26,572 nucleotides of DNA from CAZGSG01 sp964528095 (GTDB lineage: Bacteria; Bacteroidota; Bacteroidia; Chitinophagales; Chitinophagaceae): assembly GCA_964528095.1 (NCBI GenBank), contig CAZGSG010000046.1:1-26572 (forward strand). The letters are read 5' to 3'. This document shows, one piece after another, positions 8,183-16,285 of this stretch. Each line of letters starts with the position of its first letter. Within the stretch, counting starts at the first letter, position 1. A model generated the notes under the pieces. That model had not been told where the DNA came from. It did no database searches and saw only the letters and a list, made by a program, of their open reading frames with translations. Position numbers and translations under genes: made by a program.

Positions 8183-8266
8183 TTAGTCAACCTGGTTCGG
8201 AATCATGTTCCCTGATGAATATTTCAGTTTTAACTCAATAAAACAATGGAGTGGAGCAAATTCTTT
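8183..8266 (-). pseudogene. 3'-terminal remnant of a DUF2490 paralogue
   Basis: On the minus strand 27 codons plus TAA encode a close copy of the C-terminus of the adjacent intact DUF2490 protein (8381-9091). Both contain CFIEL, LKYSSG, IP and end in VD; I count 18 identical residues of 27, with reading frame and stop codon kept. The matching frame runs upstream only to a stop at 8291-8293 with no start codon or signal peptide, so all but the last part of the gene is gone. Each of the two copies is followed, 3-5 bases after its stop, by a hairpin repeat. This indicates duplication of a gene-plus-hairpin unit followed by deletion. Confidence 0.75.
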
Positions 8267-8300
8267 ATTGTTAAATAGTAAATAATTAAATCACGCCGCT

Positions 8301-8376
8301 AATTCAAATTCAAAATGCAAAAACAAACCCCATATATCGGAGTATATTTTTGAATTTTTAATTTTGACTTTTGAAT
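8301..8376. repeat. Hairpin repeat, copy 2
   Basis: Second copy of the AT-rich stem-loop, just after the stop of the intact DUF2490 gene on the minus strand. Its arm 8339-8374 is a perfect inverted match to 8113-8148 in copy 1. The other arm (8301-8331) is degenerate but keeps the ATTCAAAA and CCCC blocks, so the copy can fold on itself or pair with copy 1. Confidence 0.7.
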
Positions 8377-8380
8377 TAAT

Positions 8381-9091
8381 TTAGTCGACTGACCCAGGAA
8401 TCTTATCCCCCGATGAGTATTTCAGGTTTAACTCAATAAAACAACTAAGCTGAAGAAAATCCTTGCTTGTTTTTTTTCCAGGCACGTAGTCAAACTGGTG
8501 CAGTAAACCGGATACCAGTACGATATTTTTATTTAGCTTATATCCTAATCCTCCAAACAGGCGGTTCCTTTGGAAAAAAGGTTCTTTATTGGTAAGAAAT
8601 ATCTCATCGAATACGGAAATGTAAAATGTTTTTGGGGTCAGCTTAGTATTGTTAAGCGGGACGTCCATATTGAACCTGTAACGAAAACGGTTGCGATAGC
8701 CCGTCGTTTGCCATCTTTGCTCAACCCGGTAACGATGTTCGAATCTTATCCGCTCCAGGTAATGGCTGATAGTAAGTTGTTGCCAGTTGCGGGTTTCATT
8801 ATTTGCCAGCGGCTTTTTGAAATCGCCATCATCGGAATAAGTAAGATACTTGCCTACGCCAACCAGGACTGTAAAATTTTTATTGATTGAATAAGCCACT
8901 CCGCCCTTTACTTCATAATAATAAGGATTGTCATAAAAAAGCTGGCTCCGGAGCTGGAGTTCATTCCACACAGTCCATTTATTATTCAGATTCACCTTTG
9001 TGTTGATCGTAGTCCAGGTGCCTAAATTCTTATTTTGCGAAAATGAAAAAAAGGGGATCAGCAACAGCATTGCTTTCAAAAAAAATTTCAT
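8381..9091 (-). CDS. DUF2490 family outer-membrane protein
   Basis: A 236-residue exported protein of the DUF2490 family. It has a Sec signal peptide (MKFFLKAMLLLIPFFSFS) with Gln next, then alternating strands typical of a small outer-membrane barrel. Family-like features are the early W-TTINTKVNLNNKWTVWNE strand, the RFEHRYRVEQRW segment, the RNRFRYRFNMDVPL segment and the final strand CFIELNLKYSSG. The function of the family is unknown. The gene is probably monocistronic: a hairpin (9120-9155) separates it from the E2 gene upstream, and a hairpin repeat follows its stop. A truncated paralogue lies downstream at 8183-8266. A TonB or efflux partner is not visible nearby. Confidence 0.88.
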   Translation of the reverse strand: MKFFLKAMLLLIPFFSFSQNKNLGTWTTINTKVNLNNKWTVWNELQLRSQLFYDNPYYYEVKGGVAYSINKNFTVLVGVGKYLTYSDDGDFKKPLANNETRNWQQLTISHYLERIRFEHRYRVEQRWQTTGYRNRFRYRFNMDVPLNNTKLTPKTFYISVFDEIFLTNKEPFFQRNRLFGGLGYKLNKNIVLVSGLLHQFDYVPGKKTSKDFLQLSCFIELNLKYSSGDKIPGSVD

Positions 9092-9119
9092 GCCGCAAAA
9101 TTAAGGTAGGGAACGACAA

Positions 9120-9155
9120 AGATTTTAAGTTTCAGGCTGCTGAAACTTAAAATCT
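9120..9155 (-). terminator. Perfect 16-bp hairpin after the E2 gene
   Basis: AGATTTTAAGTTTCAG (9120-9135), loop GCTG, then the exact reverse complement (9140-9155). It starts 62 bases after the stop of the E2 gene (9218) on the minus strand and lies before the DUF2490 start. There is no long T-run, so it may be a weak terminator or a processing/stability hairpin. Confidence 0.5.
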
Positions 9156-9217
9156 CTAAATTCTCTTGTTTTTTTAAATAGACTTACCAGCAGATGCCAT
9201 ACCTGGGCTATTGCCGT

Positions 9218-10561
9218 TTAAAAGTCCCTGTCAGCGTCGAAATTTTCCAGTTCTTTCGCTACAGCAGTCAGGAAGGTAGCGCCAAGACTACCATCTACCA
9301 CCCGGTGATCATAGCTCATGCTGAGATACATCATGTGGCGGATAGCAATACTGTCGCCCAGAGCCGACTCAACCACTACCGGTCTTTTTTTGATGGCTCC
9401 CACGGCAAGAATCGCCACCTGTGGCCGATTTATTATCGGCGTTCCCAACAGGCTGCCAAATGTGCCTACATTATTTGATGTAAAGGTACCCCCCCGGGTT
9501 TCAACTGCTTTCCGACGGCTATTGCGGGCGTTATCAGCAAGACCATTTACCTGTTTGGAAAGACCTACCAGGTTTAATTGATCAGCATTCTTTATAACCG
9601 GTACGATCAGGTTGCCCGTAGGCAATGCCGTGGCCATGCCGATATTGATGTCTTTTTTTACAATGATCCTATCACCGTCAAGCGAACTATTGATCAGCGG
9701 GAATTTTTTGATGCATTTTACGATTGCCTCTATAAAAAGCGGTGTAAAAGTGATCTTGGTGCCTTCTCGTTTCTCAAAATCTTTTTTTACTTTATCCCTC
9801 CACATTACGAGATTGGTAACATCGGCTTCAGTAAAACTGGTAACGTGCGGACTGGTATGTTTACTTCTCACCATATGCTCGGCGATAAGTTTGCGCATAC
9901 GGTCCATTTCAATGATCTCTACATTGCCGGAATAAGTAGTTGGACTCTGCTGGTGCTGAGTTGTATGTTGCTGCGCCTGTTCTTTAATAACAGTGACTTC
10001 CTGCTGGTTCGATACCCGCGCCGAAGCAACACTGGTACGGCCCTGTTTTTTTTCACTTACAAACTGGAGAATATCTTTTTTGGTTACCCGGCCTTCATTT
10101 CCGGTGCCTGGGATGTTTTCCAGTTCAGTCATACTCACGCCCTCGCTTGCAGCGATATTCAGTACTAAAGGGGAATAGAACCGGTTGATGGCGCCGCCAG
10201 ACACCTGGGGCCTGGAAACTGTCAGGGGCTGAACCACTACGGCGTCTTCCGTGGGTATTTCTTCCTTTATTGCGGCAGGCCTGACGGGTGTATTTGCCGG
10301 CGCGGCAGCGGATTCTCCCGCACCTGTCTTTATTTTAGCAATGACCTGTCCGATAGGCACTACATCATTTACATTGTATAACAATTCTTCGATCACGCCT
10401 TCCGCGGTACTGGGAACTTCACTATCTACCTTATCCGTCGCTATTTCCAGGATCGTTTCATCCATTTTTACTGCATCACCAGGTTGTTTATGCCATTTCA
10501 GGATGGTCGCCTCCATGATACTTTCTCCTAGTTTCGGCATTATCAAATCAACTATAGCCAT
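9218..10561 (-). CDS. 2-oxo acid dehydrogenase E2 (dihydrolipoamide acyltransferase)
   Basis: A 447-residue E2 subunit, which moves an acyl group from a lipoyl arm to CoA in a 2-oxo acid dehydrogenase complex. Domains: an N-terminal lipoyl domain (residues 1-78) with the lipoylated Lys44 in EIATDKVDSEVP; an Ala/Pro linker; a peripheral-subunit-binding domain (about 129-168, SPLVLNIAASEG, GTGNEGRVTKKDIL); a Gln/Thr-rich linker (about 185-212); and the catalytic domain (about 215-447) with His419 in the active-site motif DHRVVDG. There is one lipoyl domain only. E1 and E3 genes are not in the window, so whether it serves pyruvate or branched-chain 2-oxo acids is open; the single lipoyl domain and general look fit the branched-chain type slightly better. 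Confidence 0.93.
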   Translation of the reverse strand: MAIVDLIMPKLGESIMEATILKWHKQPGDAVKMDETILEIATDKVDSEVPSTAEGVIEELLYNVNDVVPIGQVIAKIKTGAGESAAAPANTPVRPAAIKEEIPTEDAVVVQPLTVSRPQVSGGAINRFYSPLVLNIAASEGVSMTELENIPGTGNEGRVTKKDILQFVSEKKQGRTSVASARVSNQQEVTVIKEQAQQHTTQHQQSPTTYSGNVEIIEMDRMRKLIAEHMVRSKHTSPHVTSFTEADVTNLVMWRDKVKKDFEKREGTKITFTPLFIEAIVKCIKKFPLINSSLDGDRIIVKKDINIGMATALPTGNLIVPVIKNADQLNLVGLSKQVNGLADNARNSRRKAVETRGGTFTSNNVGTFGSLLGTPIINRPQVAILAVGAIKKRPVVVESALGDSIAIRHMMYLSMSYDHRVVDGSLGATFLTAVAKELENFDADRDF

Positions 10562-10598
10562 AAGATTTTTTTATTTAATTGGCTGGTCAAAGCTGTCA

Positions 10599-10606
10599 CA
10601 AATTTA
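10599..10606 (-). promoter_or_regulatory. Candidate -7 box for the E2 gene
   Basis: Minus-strand TAAATTTG matches TAnnTTTG and lies 38 bases before the ATG at 10561. No TTG is seen at the usual -33 spacing. It sits in the 140-base gap after cinA, suggesting E2 is transcribed separately. Confidence 0.4.
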
Positions 10607-10701
10607 CTCCCTGGAATATCACTGGCTCTTTTTCACAAGTGGAACAGGCATGAGACCATTTTTAACCGGCCAAAGGTAATGAATTGGTAATAATAAGGCG
10701 A

Positions 10702-12006
10702 TCAAGTGTTAGTCAAAATGAACTTACGCAGGAAATTCAACGCATTATTTGCGGTGATACTGATATTTCGCTGCCGGTCAAACCGGAGGTTCAATTGCAG
10801 GGTCTGTATCTCCTTTATATTGCCCACGGCGATCCATACCGTTCCCACAGGTTTTTCTACACTGCCGCCATCGGGGCCCATTATTCCGGAGGTAGCCACT
10901 GCATAGTCTACCTGTAGTTTTTCTAACGCACCGCTGACCATTTCCTTTACCGTTTCTTCGCTTACTGCCCCGTGATTGCGCAGGGTGGTTTGTTTTACCT
11001 GTAGCAGGGTTTCTTTTATCTCATTGGCGTAACTGACAATACTTCCTTTGTAATAAGCTGAAGATCCTGCAACACTGGTGATCAGGTGGGCGATATATCC
11101 ACCTGTACAACTTTCCGCTGTGCCCATTGTTTGATTGCGGGCCCGTAGTACCTTGCCGATCACTACTTCCAAACCCTCGTCTTCATTCGATACAAGGTAT
11201 TGTTTCACCAATTGCTGTAACTGTTCAAAATAAGGAGCTATTTCTTTTTCTACACCGGCCTTATCACTTCCCTGTGCGGTGAGACGCAATTTGACCATGC
11301 CATAGTTTGGCAGATAGGCCAGTTTTATATGTGCGGGTAATGACTGCTCAAAATCCAGTAACAATTCGGCGATCATTGATTCACCCTGTCCCGCTGTAAA
11401 AGCTGTGCGATGAACAATAGCAGGCATAATGAATTCCTTCAATAGCCGGGGAATAACTTCATTTATGATCAGTCCTTTCATTTCATGCGGCACACCGGGC
11501 AGGGATATAAAGATTGTTTTTGAATTATTGGTGTCAGCAGGATTTGTTTTAATAGTTGAACTATCAAACCACATACCTGGCGCAGAGCCGCGTGCATTAT
11601 GCATGACGGTACATACATCCGGCACCTCGGCTTGTTTCAGATTTCTTTCCAGTATGGGACCGGTGCGGCGATATACCTTTTCGAACAGGTGTTTAACATG
11701 CGCAAGCACATTTTCATCTACCACTAATTTTCCTCCAAAATAATTGCATAGCAGGGGCTTGGTTATATCATCAGCAGTTGGCCCGAGCCCACCAGTGATA
11801 ATAATGATGCTGGAGTGTTTACGCTCTTCATCAAGCGCCTGCCAGATATCATCGTATACATCGCCAACAGCTACCCGTCTTTTTACCCAGACACCGATCT
11901 TATTCAACTCCTGGCCAATAAAAGCGCTGTTGGTGTCAATCGTCTGACCAATGAGTAGTTCATCACCAATGGTAATGATCGACGCGTTGATGGAGGTGGA
12001 AGCCAT
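10702..12006 (-). CDS. cinA: CinA family protein (NMN amidohydrolase type)
   Basis: A 434-residue two-domain CinA protein. The N-terminal COG1058/MoCF-like domain shows IITIGDELLIGQTIDTNSAF and TGGLGPTADDITK. The C-terminal CinA domain shows TMGTAESCTGGYIAHLITS, the GSIVSYANEIK segment and ATSGIMGPDGGS-EKPVGTVW. The C-terminal domain in other bacteria deamidates nicotinamide mononucleotide in the pyridine nucleotide cycle, and the N-terminal domain can act on ADP-ribose or related pyrophosphates. The length matches the family (about 415-430). I chose ATG 12006 (MASTSINASIITIGDE) because the longer frame to 12039 adds a stretch not seen in the family; this is a judgement. It is cytoplasmic and lies 163 bases divergent from dacB. 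Confidence 0.93.
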   Translation of the reverse strand: MASTSINASIITIGDELLIGQTIDTNSAFIGQELNKIGVWVKRRVAVGDVYDDIWQALDEERKHSSIIIITGGLGPTADDITKPLLCNYFGGKLVVDENVLAHVKHLFEKVYRRTGPILERNLKQAEVPDVCTVMHNARGSAPGMWFDSSTIKTNPADTNNSKTIFISLPGVPHEMKGLIINEVIPRLLKEFIMPAIVHRTAFTAGQGESMIAELLLDFEQSLPAHIKLAYLPNYGMVKLRLTAQGSDKAGVEKEIAPYFEQLQQLVKQYLVSNEDEGLEVVIGKVLRARNQTMGTAESCTGGYIAHLITSVAGSSAYYKGSIVSYANEIKETLLQVKQTTLRNHGAVSEETVKEMVSGALEKLQVDYAVATSGIMGPDGGSVEKPVGTVWIAVGNIKEIQTLQLNLRFDRQRNISITANNALNFLRKFILTNT

Positions 12007-12169
12007 AGAAGAAATTATTAGCAAATATCCGTGATTCAAAATAGTTCACAATAAGATTAGCCAAAGATTATATACGGGGAAATATAATTCTGCCTGGTTC
12101 TGGTTCTTTAACTTCATCTTCTACAGATAGGATTCAATTCTTTTTTATTTTAGCGTAAATAACCGGTAA

Positions 12170-13552
12170 ATGAAAAAATTTCTTTTTTCTGGAGTTTTAA
12201 TATTGTTTGCATACTACACACAGGCACAGGATATCACCAGGTCATTGCAGGTGAATTTTCAGCAGTTTGAAAATGATCCGCAACTCAAACATGCAACCAG
12301 TTCATTGTATGTGATCAATGCAAAAACAGGACAGATCGTATTTGATAAAAACTCCCAGATCGGACTGGCTCCAGCTTCTACCCAAAAAGTGATCACAACC
12401 GTAACGGCCTTTGAATTGCTGGGGAAGGATTTTAGGTACAAAACGGAATTTGGGTTGTCTGTTAAAAAAAGGCAACAGTTTTTATACATCAATCCCTCCG
12501 GCGATCCTACACTCGGTAGCTGGCGATGGGAATCTACCAGGGAAAACAATGTGCTTGGTCGTGTATCGCAGGCAATAAAAAAAACCGGGGTTAAAAACAT
12601 AACGAATATCCTGGTGAATGACCGTGGCTGGGATTATGAACAAATTCCGGATGGATGGATCTGGCAGGATATCGGAAATTATTATGGAGCCGGGGCCTGC
12701 CAGCTGAACTGGCGGGAAAACCAGTTTGATGTCTTCTTAAAGTCTGGTAAAACTATCGGCGACAGTGTAAGTATTGTAGCGACTGAACCACTTTTGTATT
12801 CGATGAAGCCTGTCTCGAAACTTAGCTCGGCTGCTGCCGGTTCGGGAGACAATGCATATATCTATCTACCGGCGGCTTCTATACAACCGGTGATAAGAGG
12901 TACAATTCCTGTAAATGAAGAACGGTTTAAGATCTCAGGAACTATCCTGCGTCCTTCGGAAGAGTTTAAAGCAAGACTGACCGAACTGGCAAAAGATCAT
13001 TTTAAACAGTCGTATGCCGTTGCTTTTATTTCTTTAGGCAAACAGGCATCAGATTCTGTAAAGATCATTCATACGGAGATTTCTCCCCCTCTTGACTCCA
13101 TCATCTATTGGTTCAATAAAAAAAGTATTAATCTTTATGGAGAGGCATTGTTAAAAACAATGGCATTTTTAAAAGAAGGAGAGGGGGCAACTGCGACCGG
13201 TGTGAAAACGCTCAGGAATTTCTGGAAGGAAAAAGGTATAGATGAGGATGAATTAAATATCCGGGATGGTTCAGGTCTTTCCCCGCTAAACCGTGTTACC
13301 ACGCATGTACAGGTAGAGGTATTAAAATTCGCAAGAACAAGGGATTGGTATCCGTCCTTCTATGAAGCGCTTCCTGAATACAATGGAATGAAAATGAAAA
13401 GCGGCACCATTAGCGGTGCAAAAGGGTTTTGCGGTTACCAGAAAGCAAAAGATGGCAACGAGTATATATTTTCTTTTCTGGTAAATAATTACAACGGCCC
13501 GGCTTCTTCATTGGTAAACAAGATGTATAAAGTACTGGACAACCTGAAGTGA
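12170..13552 (+). CDS. dacB: D-alanyl-D-alanine carboxypeptidase/endopeptidase, PBP4 type (S13)
   Basis: A 460-residue exported low-molecular-mass penicillin-binding protein of peptidase family S13. It cuts the terminal D-Ala from stem peptides and/or the 4-3 cross-links of peptidoglycan in the periplasm. Signal peptide MKKFLFSGVLILFAYYTQA, with Gln as probable first mature residue. All three active-site motifs are present: SxxK as Ser70-Thr-Gln-Lys73, SxN as Ser319-Ile-Asn321 (KKSINLYGEALLK) and the KTG-type box as Lys410-Ser-Gly412. The region between SxxK and SxN holds the extra domain typical of this class. The length is near that of E. coli PBP4 (477). No transmembrane anchor is visible at the C-terminus. 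Confidence 0.93.
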   Translation: MKKFLFSGVLILFAYYTQAQDITRSLQVNFQQFENDPQLKHATSSLYVINAKTGQIVFDKNSQIGLAPASTQKVITTVTAFELLGKDFRYKTEFGLSVKKRQQFLYINPSGDPTLGSWRWESTRENNVLGRVSQAIKKTGVKNITNILVNDRGWDYEQIPDGWIWQDIGNYYGAGACQLNWRENQFDVFLKSGKTIGDSVSIVATEPLLYSMKPVSKLSSAAAGSGDNAYIYLPAASIQPVIRGTIPVNEERFKISGTILRPSEEFKARLTELAKDHFKQSYAVAFISLGKQASDSVKIIHTEISPPLDSIIYWFNKKSINLYGEALLKTMAFLKEGEGATATGVKTLRNFWKEKGIDEDELNIRDGSGLSPLNRVTTHVQVEVLKFARTRDWYPSFYEALPEYNGMKMKSGTISGAKGFCGYQKAKDGNEYIFSFLVNNYNGPASSLVNKMYKVLDNLK

Positions 13553-13616
13553 TTTTAATAGACCTCTTCAGCTATAAATTGAAAATAGTCTAGAGAGAAA
13601 TGATACCGGAGCGGTA

Positions 13617-14645
13617 CTAAAATAAATGACTAAAAAAAGGAATTTCCATCTTCAGTAACCAGGGAGTTATAAATGCCATTACGCAAATCGCCAGAATAAA
13701 GATCTTGCCTGCGATAGACATGTCCTGTATCAGGTGCCGGTGCAAGAGGCTTTGGATAGTGGTCATGATCTTTTCTTCCTTTGGGCTATACTCATAAGGA
13801 GGACCGGTAGGAATATCGCGGTAAGAGGGATGCTCCTGGATCAGCACGGTACGTATTTTCCAATAATCTTCGTCCTTTAATTCCTCATAAGAAGTGTCTG
13901 CATTTATATCTTCCTGTTCAATCCGTTTATCTACTGAACTAAATTGTGAATCGCCTCTTAGTCTTAACAGCAACATGACAGGAAAAGCCAGCAGTACATA
14001 ATACACAATGCCACCTGTGCTAGCCAGTTTAAAAGCTACCCAACACATTAACCCGGCCGACACAAAAACAAAGATCTTACTGATAATCCCTTCTTCGTCC
14101 AAAAAAACGCGGTTTAGCAATTGTCCACCGTCTAACGGGTATACAGGAAGCAGGTTGATAAGATTAAGTACTACGAATAAAGAAGCGATGGTGGAAAGCG
14201 AGATGTCAAATGGATAAAACCCGATACCGGTATTATCGATCAGGAAAAGAATAACACCAATGATAATGCCTGGAAGCGGCCCCGCAAGCAATATAACAGC
14301 TGATTGGGTTTGTGATACTTCCCTTTTTGTTCCAGACACATAAGCGCCAAGCAGCGGAATAAAAAAGATACCCAGTTCACTATAGTTATACAGTTTCATG
14401 GCAAGGAAATGCCCCATTTCATGAATTATCACGATCGCTGTAATGACCAGCAACATCTTATAGCTTGGGAATATGTAATAACCCAATATCAGGTAAAAAG
14501 CAAGGCTTACAAAGGATTTGATCCAAACATTGCCGGCCGGCTCCTTTTTCTCGAATTTAGGAGGATACAGGATAGCAGGCCCCTCAATAATGGGTAAGGC
14601 TTCGTTTTGTTCAAATTTATCGGGCTGGGGTATCGGGCTGTCCAT
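13617..14645 (-). CDS. Site-2 protease family (M50) membrane metalloprotease
   Basis: A 342-residue intramembrane zinc protease. After a ~40-residue cytoplasmic, Pro/Glu-rich N-terminus, hydrophobic helices carry the zinc motif HEMGH (His75, Glu76, His79) and the second motif LLPVYPLDGG with the third ligand Asp172. The first helices contain the AGPLPGIIIG segment, typical of the family. There is no PDZ domain, unlike RseP, and a soluble ~80-residue region (about 225-305) lies before a final hydrophobic helix. Its substrate is not known; relatives release membrane-bound regulators or clear signal peptides. It is the last gene of a four-gene minus-strand operon, with 6 bases from the thioesterase stop to its ATG. 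Confidence 0.9.
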   Translation of the reverse strand: MDSPIPQPDKFEQNEALPIIEGPAILYPPKFEKKEPAGNVWIKSFVSLAFYLILGYYIFPSYKMLLVITAIVIIHEMGHFLAMKLYNYSELGIFFIPLLGAYVSGTKREVSQTQSAVILLAGPLPGIIIGVILFLIDNTGIGFYPFDISLSTIASLFVVLNLINLLPVYPLDGGQLLNRVFLDEEGIISKIFVFVSAGLMCWVAFKLASTGGIVYYVLLAFPVMLLLRLRGDSQFSSVDKRIEQEDINADTSYEELKDEDYWKIRTVLIQEHPSYRDIPTGPPYEYSPKEEKIMTTIQSLLHRHLIQDMSIAGKIFILAICVMAFITPWLLKMEIPFFSHLF

Positions 14646-14651
14646 GTATTA

Positions 14652-15062
14652 TCAGTTGAAATAAGGTTGTAATTTTTCCAGCAGAGCTGCAGGCATTACT
14701 GCTCTTTTCATTGTTTTTGATTCCATAAAATACAAAATGATCCGTCCGTTTGCAAGCAATTCCTTTTTTTCATTGAATACCTCGTGATAGAATTCTATTT
14801 TATGATGGACCGGCAGTTCTCTCAGGATCACTTTTACAGTCAGCAGGTCATCATAGAGTGCAGGTCGAAGGTACTTGCATTGCACTTCTATAACCGGCAT
14901 AATAATGCCCATTTTCTCCATATCCGCGTAAGTAAACCCGAGTGTGCGGATGGCTTCAGCCCGCGCTGACTCAAAATAAGGGAAGTAATTGCTGTGGTAT
15001 ACAACCCCCATCTGGTCAGTTTCTGCATAACGCACACGTATTTGTGTTTCTGTTTCAAACAT
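14652..15062 (-). CDS. Acyl-CoA thioesterase, 4HBT hot-dog fold (YbgC/FadM type)
   Basis: A 136-residue single-domain hot-dog thioesterase. The N-terminal active-site segment RYAETDQMGVVYHSNYFPYF carries the catalytic Asp17 of the 4-hydroxybenzoyl-CoA thioesterase class, and FESARAEAIRTLG is the following long helix. It hydrolyses acyl-CoA thioesters; the chain length preference cannot be told. The length is typical (about 130-140). It is cytoplasmic. It is third in the operon, three bases downstream of the membrane-protein gene and six bases upstream of the M50 protease gene, which suggests co-translation and perhaps a lipid-related role for the group. Confidence 0.9.
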   Translation of the reverse strand: MFETETQIRVRYAETDQMGVVYHSNYFPYFESARAEAIRTLGFTYADMEKMGIIMPVIEVQCKYLRPALYDDLLTVKVILRELPVHHKIEFYHEVFNEKKELLANGRIILYFMESKTMKRAVMPAALLEKLQPYFN

Positions 15063-15065
15063 AGC

Positions 15066-15638
15066 TCAATTGTTGGGAGAAGTTTCAATTACCAGTTCTT
15101 TGCCAGCTATAGTACGACTGAGCAGGCGGCTTATTGCTTTCGCATAAAATAAGGTAATCGTACTGAATACAAGTTTTAGGGCAGCGGTTCTGAAGTCGAT
15201 CTCCTCACGTGAACTAAATACATTATCCCTGTAACCACCACTTTCCCTTTTAAAGTAATTATATATGCCAATCAAGGAGTTTGGCAGTTGTGAAATAATA
15301 GTGATCAGGCAATAGGCAACAAGAATAATAAAAAGCAATTCTTCTTTATGCACGCTGACACCAATTGTTTTGGTCGAATCCTCATCACCTTGCGCGGGTT
15401 GCCATTGTTTATCGATATATGCCGCAATTAAGCGCCCATTCTTCAAAATCAGGATCGCTATTCCCAAATAAATGCCTGCATAGATTAAGTAGTCGATAAT
15501 AAAAGACATATCCTGGTACCGGCCTTTGAATAGATATGCAAGCGAAACAAAGCTTGTAATCAGTGATTCGATAAATTGATACCCGAATATGAGTATGATC
15601 ACCAGAATACTGATTTCAATGAGATGCAATCTTTTCAT
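15066..15638 (-). CDS. Uncharacterised integral membrane protein, 190 aa
   Basis: I do not recognise this family. Four hydrophobic segments are visible: LIEISILVIILIFGYQFI near the start, IIDYLIYAGIYLGIAILIL, LLFIILVAYCLITIIS, and a weaker one around AALKLVFSTITLFYAK. Between the second and third is a short polar loop with a DED run. A charged stretch (FKRESGGYRDNVFSSREEID) precedes the last segment. No catalytic residues stand out and there is no cleavable signal peptide. Its tight packing (17 bases after doxX-like gene, three bases before the thioesterase) makes it a firm member of the operon. Confidence 0.85.
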   Translation of the reverse strand: MKRLHLIEISILVIILIFGYQFIESLITSFVSLAYLFKGRYQDMSFIIDYLIYAGIYLGIAILILKNGRLIAAYIDKQWQPAQGDEDSTKTIGVSVHKEELLFIILVAYCLITIISQLPNSLIGIYNYFKRESGGYRDNVFSSREEIDFRTAALKLVFSTITLFYAKAISRLLSRTIAGKELVIETSPNN

Positions 15639-15655
15639 GCCGGGTAAGATAATAA

Positions 15656-16063
15656 CTATTTGCCAATGAACCTATCCATGCTCAGTTTACCGGCACCTAC
15701 GAAAAGCAGGGCGACAAAAACAGCCAGGAACAGGGCTGGTAGCTCACCATCGCCAAATATGTCGCCTTTATGCGCAATAAAAACCGCCACGCTCATGGCA
15801 ATGATCAGGGGTATAGCTGCCAGCCGGGTAAATAGTCCCAATACAATCAATATGGCGCAAAAGAACTCCGCAAAAATCACGAGTGACAGGGAAAGCGTGG
15901 ATCCGATATGAAATGGATCGGTGAATTTGGCGGAATACTTACCAAAATTTTGTAGTTTCTGATAACCATGGGGTATCATCATACCGCCGGCGGCGATCCG
16001 CAACAAAAAGACGGCGAACGAAAATGCATTATCCGAATATCTGGTGCTCAATAATCTTTTCAT
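15656..16063 (-). CDS. DoxX family membrane protein
   Basis: A 135-residue protein with four membrane helices, matching the DoxX family. Typical features are LLRIAAGGMMIPHGYQKL in helix 1, EFFCAILIVLGLFTRLAAIP in helix 2-3 and the C-terminal ALFLAVFVALLFVGAGKLSMDRFI. Relatives are linked to quinone redox and oxidative stress (for example the subunit of archaeal thiosulfate:quinone oxidoreductase and the mycobacterial membrane complex with superoxide dismutase), but no partner enzyme is present here. It is the first gene of the four-gene minus-strand operon; a candidate -7 box lies at 16090-16097. Confidence 0.92.
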   Translation of the reverse strand: MKRLLSTRYSDNAFSFAVFLLRIAAGGMMIPHGYQKLQNFGKYSAKFTDPFHIGSTLSLSLVIFAEFFCAILIVLGLFTRLAAIPLIIAMSVAVFIAHKGDIFGDGELPALFLAVFVALLFVGAGKLSMDRFIGK

Positions 16064-16089
16064 ACTATTTCAGAGTTTTAGGGTTAGGT

Positions 16090-16097
16090 CAAAATTA
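16090..16097 (-). promoter_or_regulatory. Candidate -7 box for the DoxX operon
   Basis: Minus-strand TAATTTTG matches TAnnTTTG, 27 bases before the ATG at 16063. No clear -33 TTG is seen. It lies in the 222-base divergent region shared with the TPR operon. Confidence 0.4.
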
Positions 16098-16285
16098 ATA
16101 AAACTGCTCCATCTGTTAAGCTTTGTATAACATAACAATGAATAAAATGTTAAACATCTCGTATAATTGAACTTATCCACACCTGTTTGGAATGATGTTT
16201 GGCAAGACTTGAAATAATTTGAATATTCGCAGCGTTTACTTTCCAACGGTTTTTATAAGATCACAGGTTTTAAAGGATATACGGC

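Noticed and set aside
9578..10168. 196-codon plus-strand ORF
   Set aside because: It is antisense to the E2 gene, which has complete domains in its own frame.
13604..13616. TACCG-GAG-CGGTA hairpin between dacB and the M50 gene
   Set aside because: Only a 5-bp stem with a 3-base loop and no T-run on either strand; could be chance.
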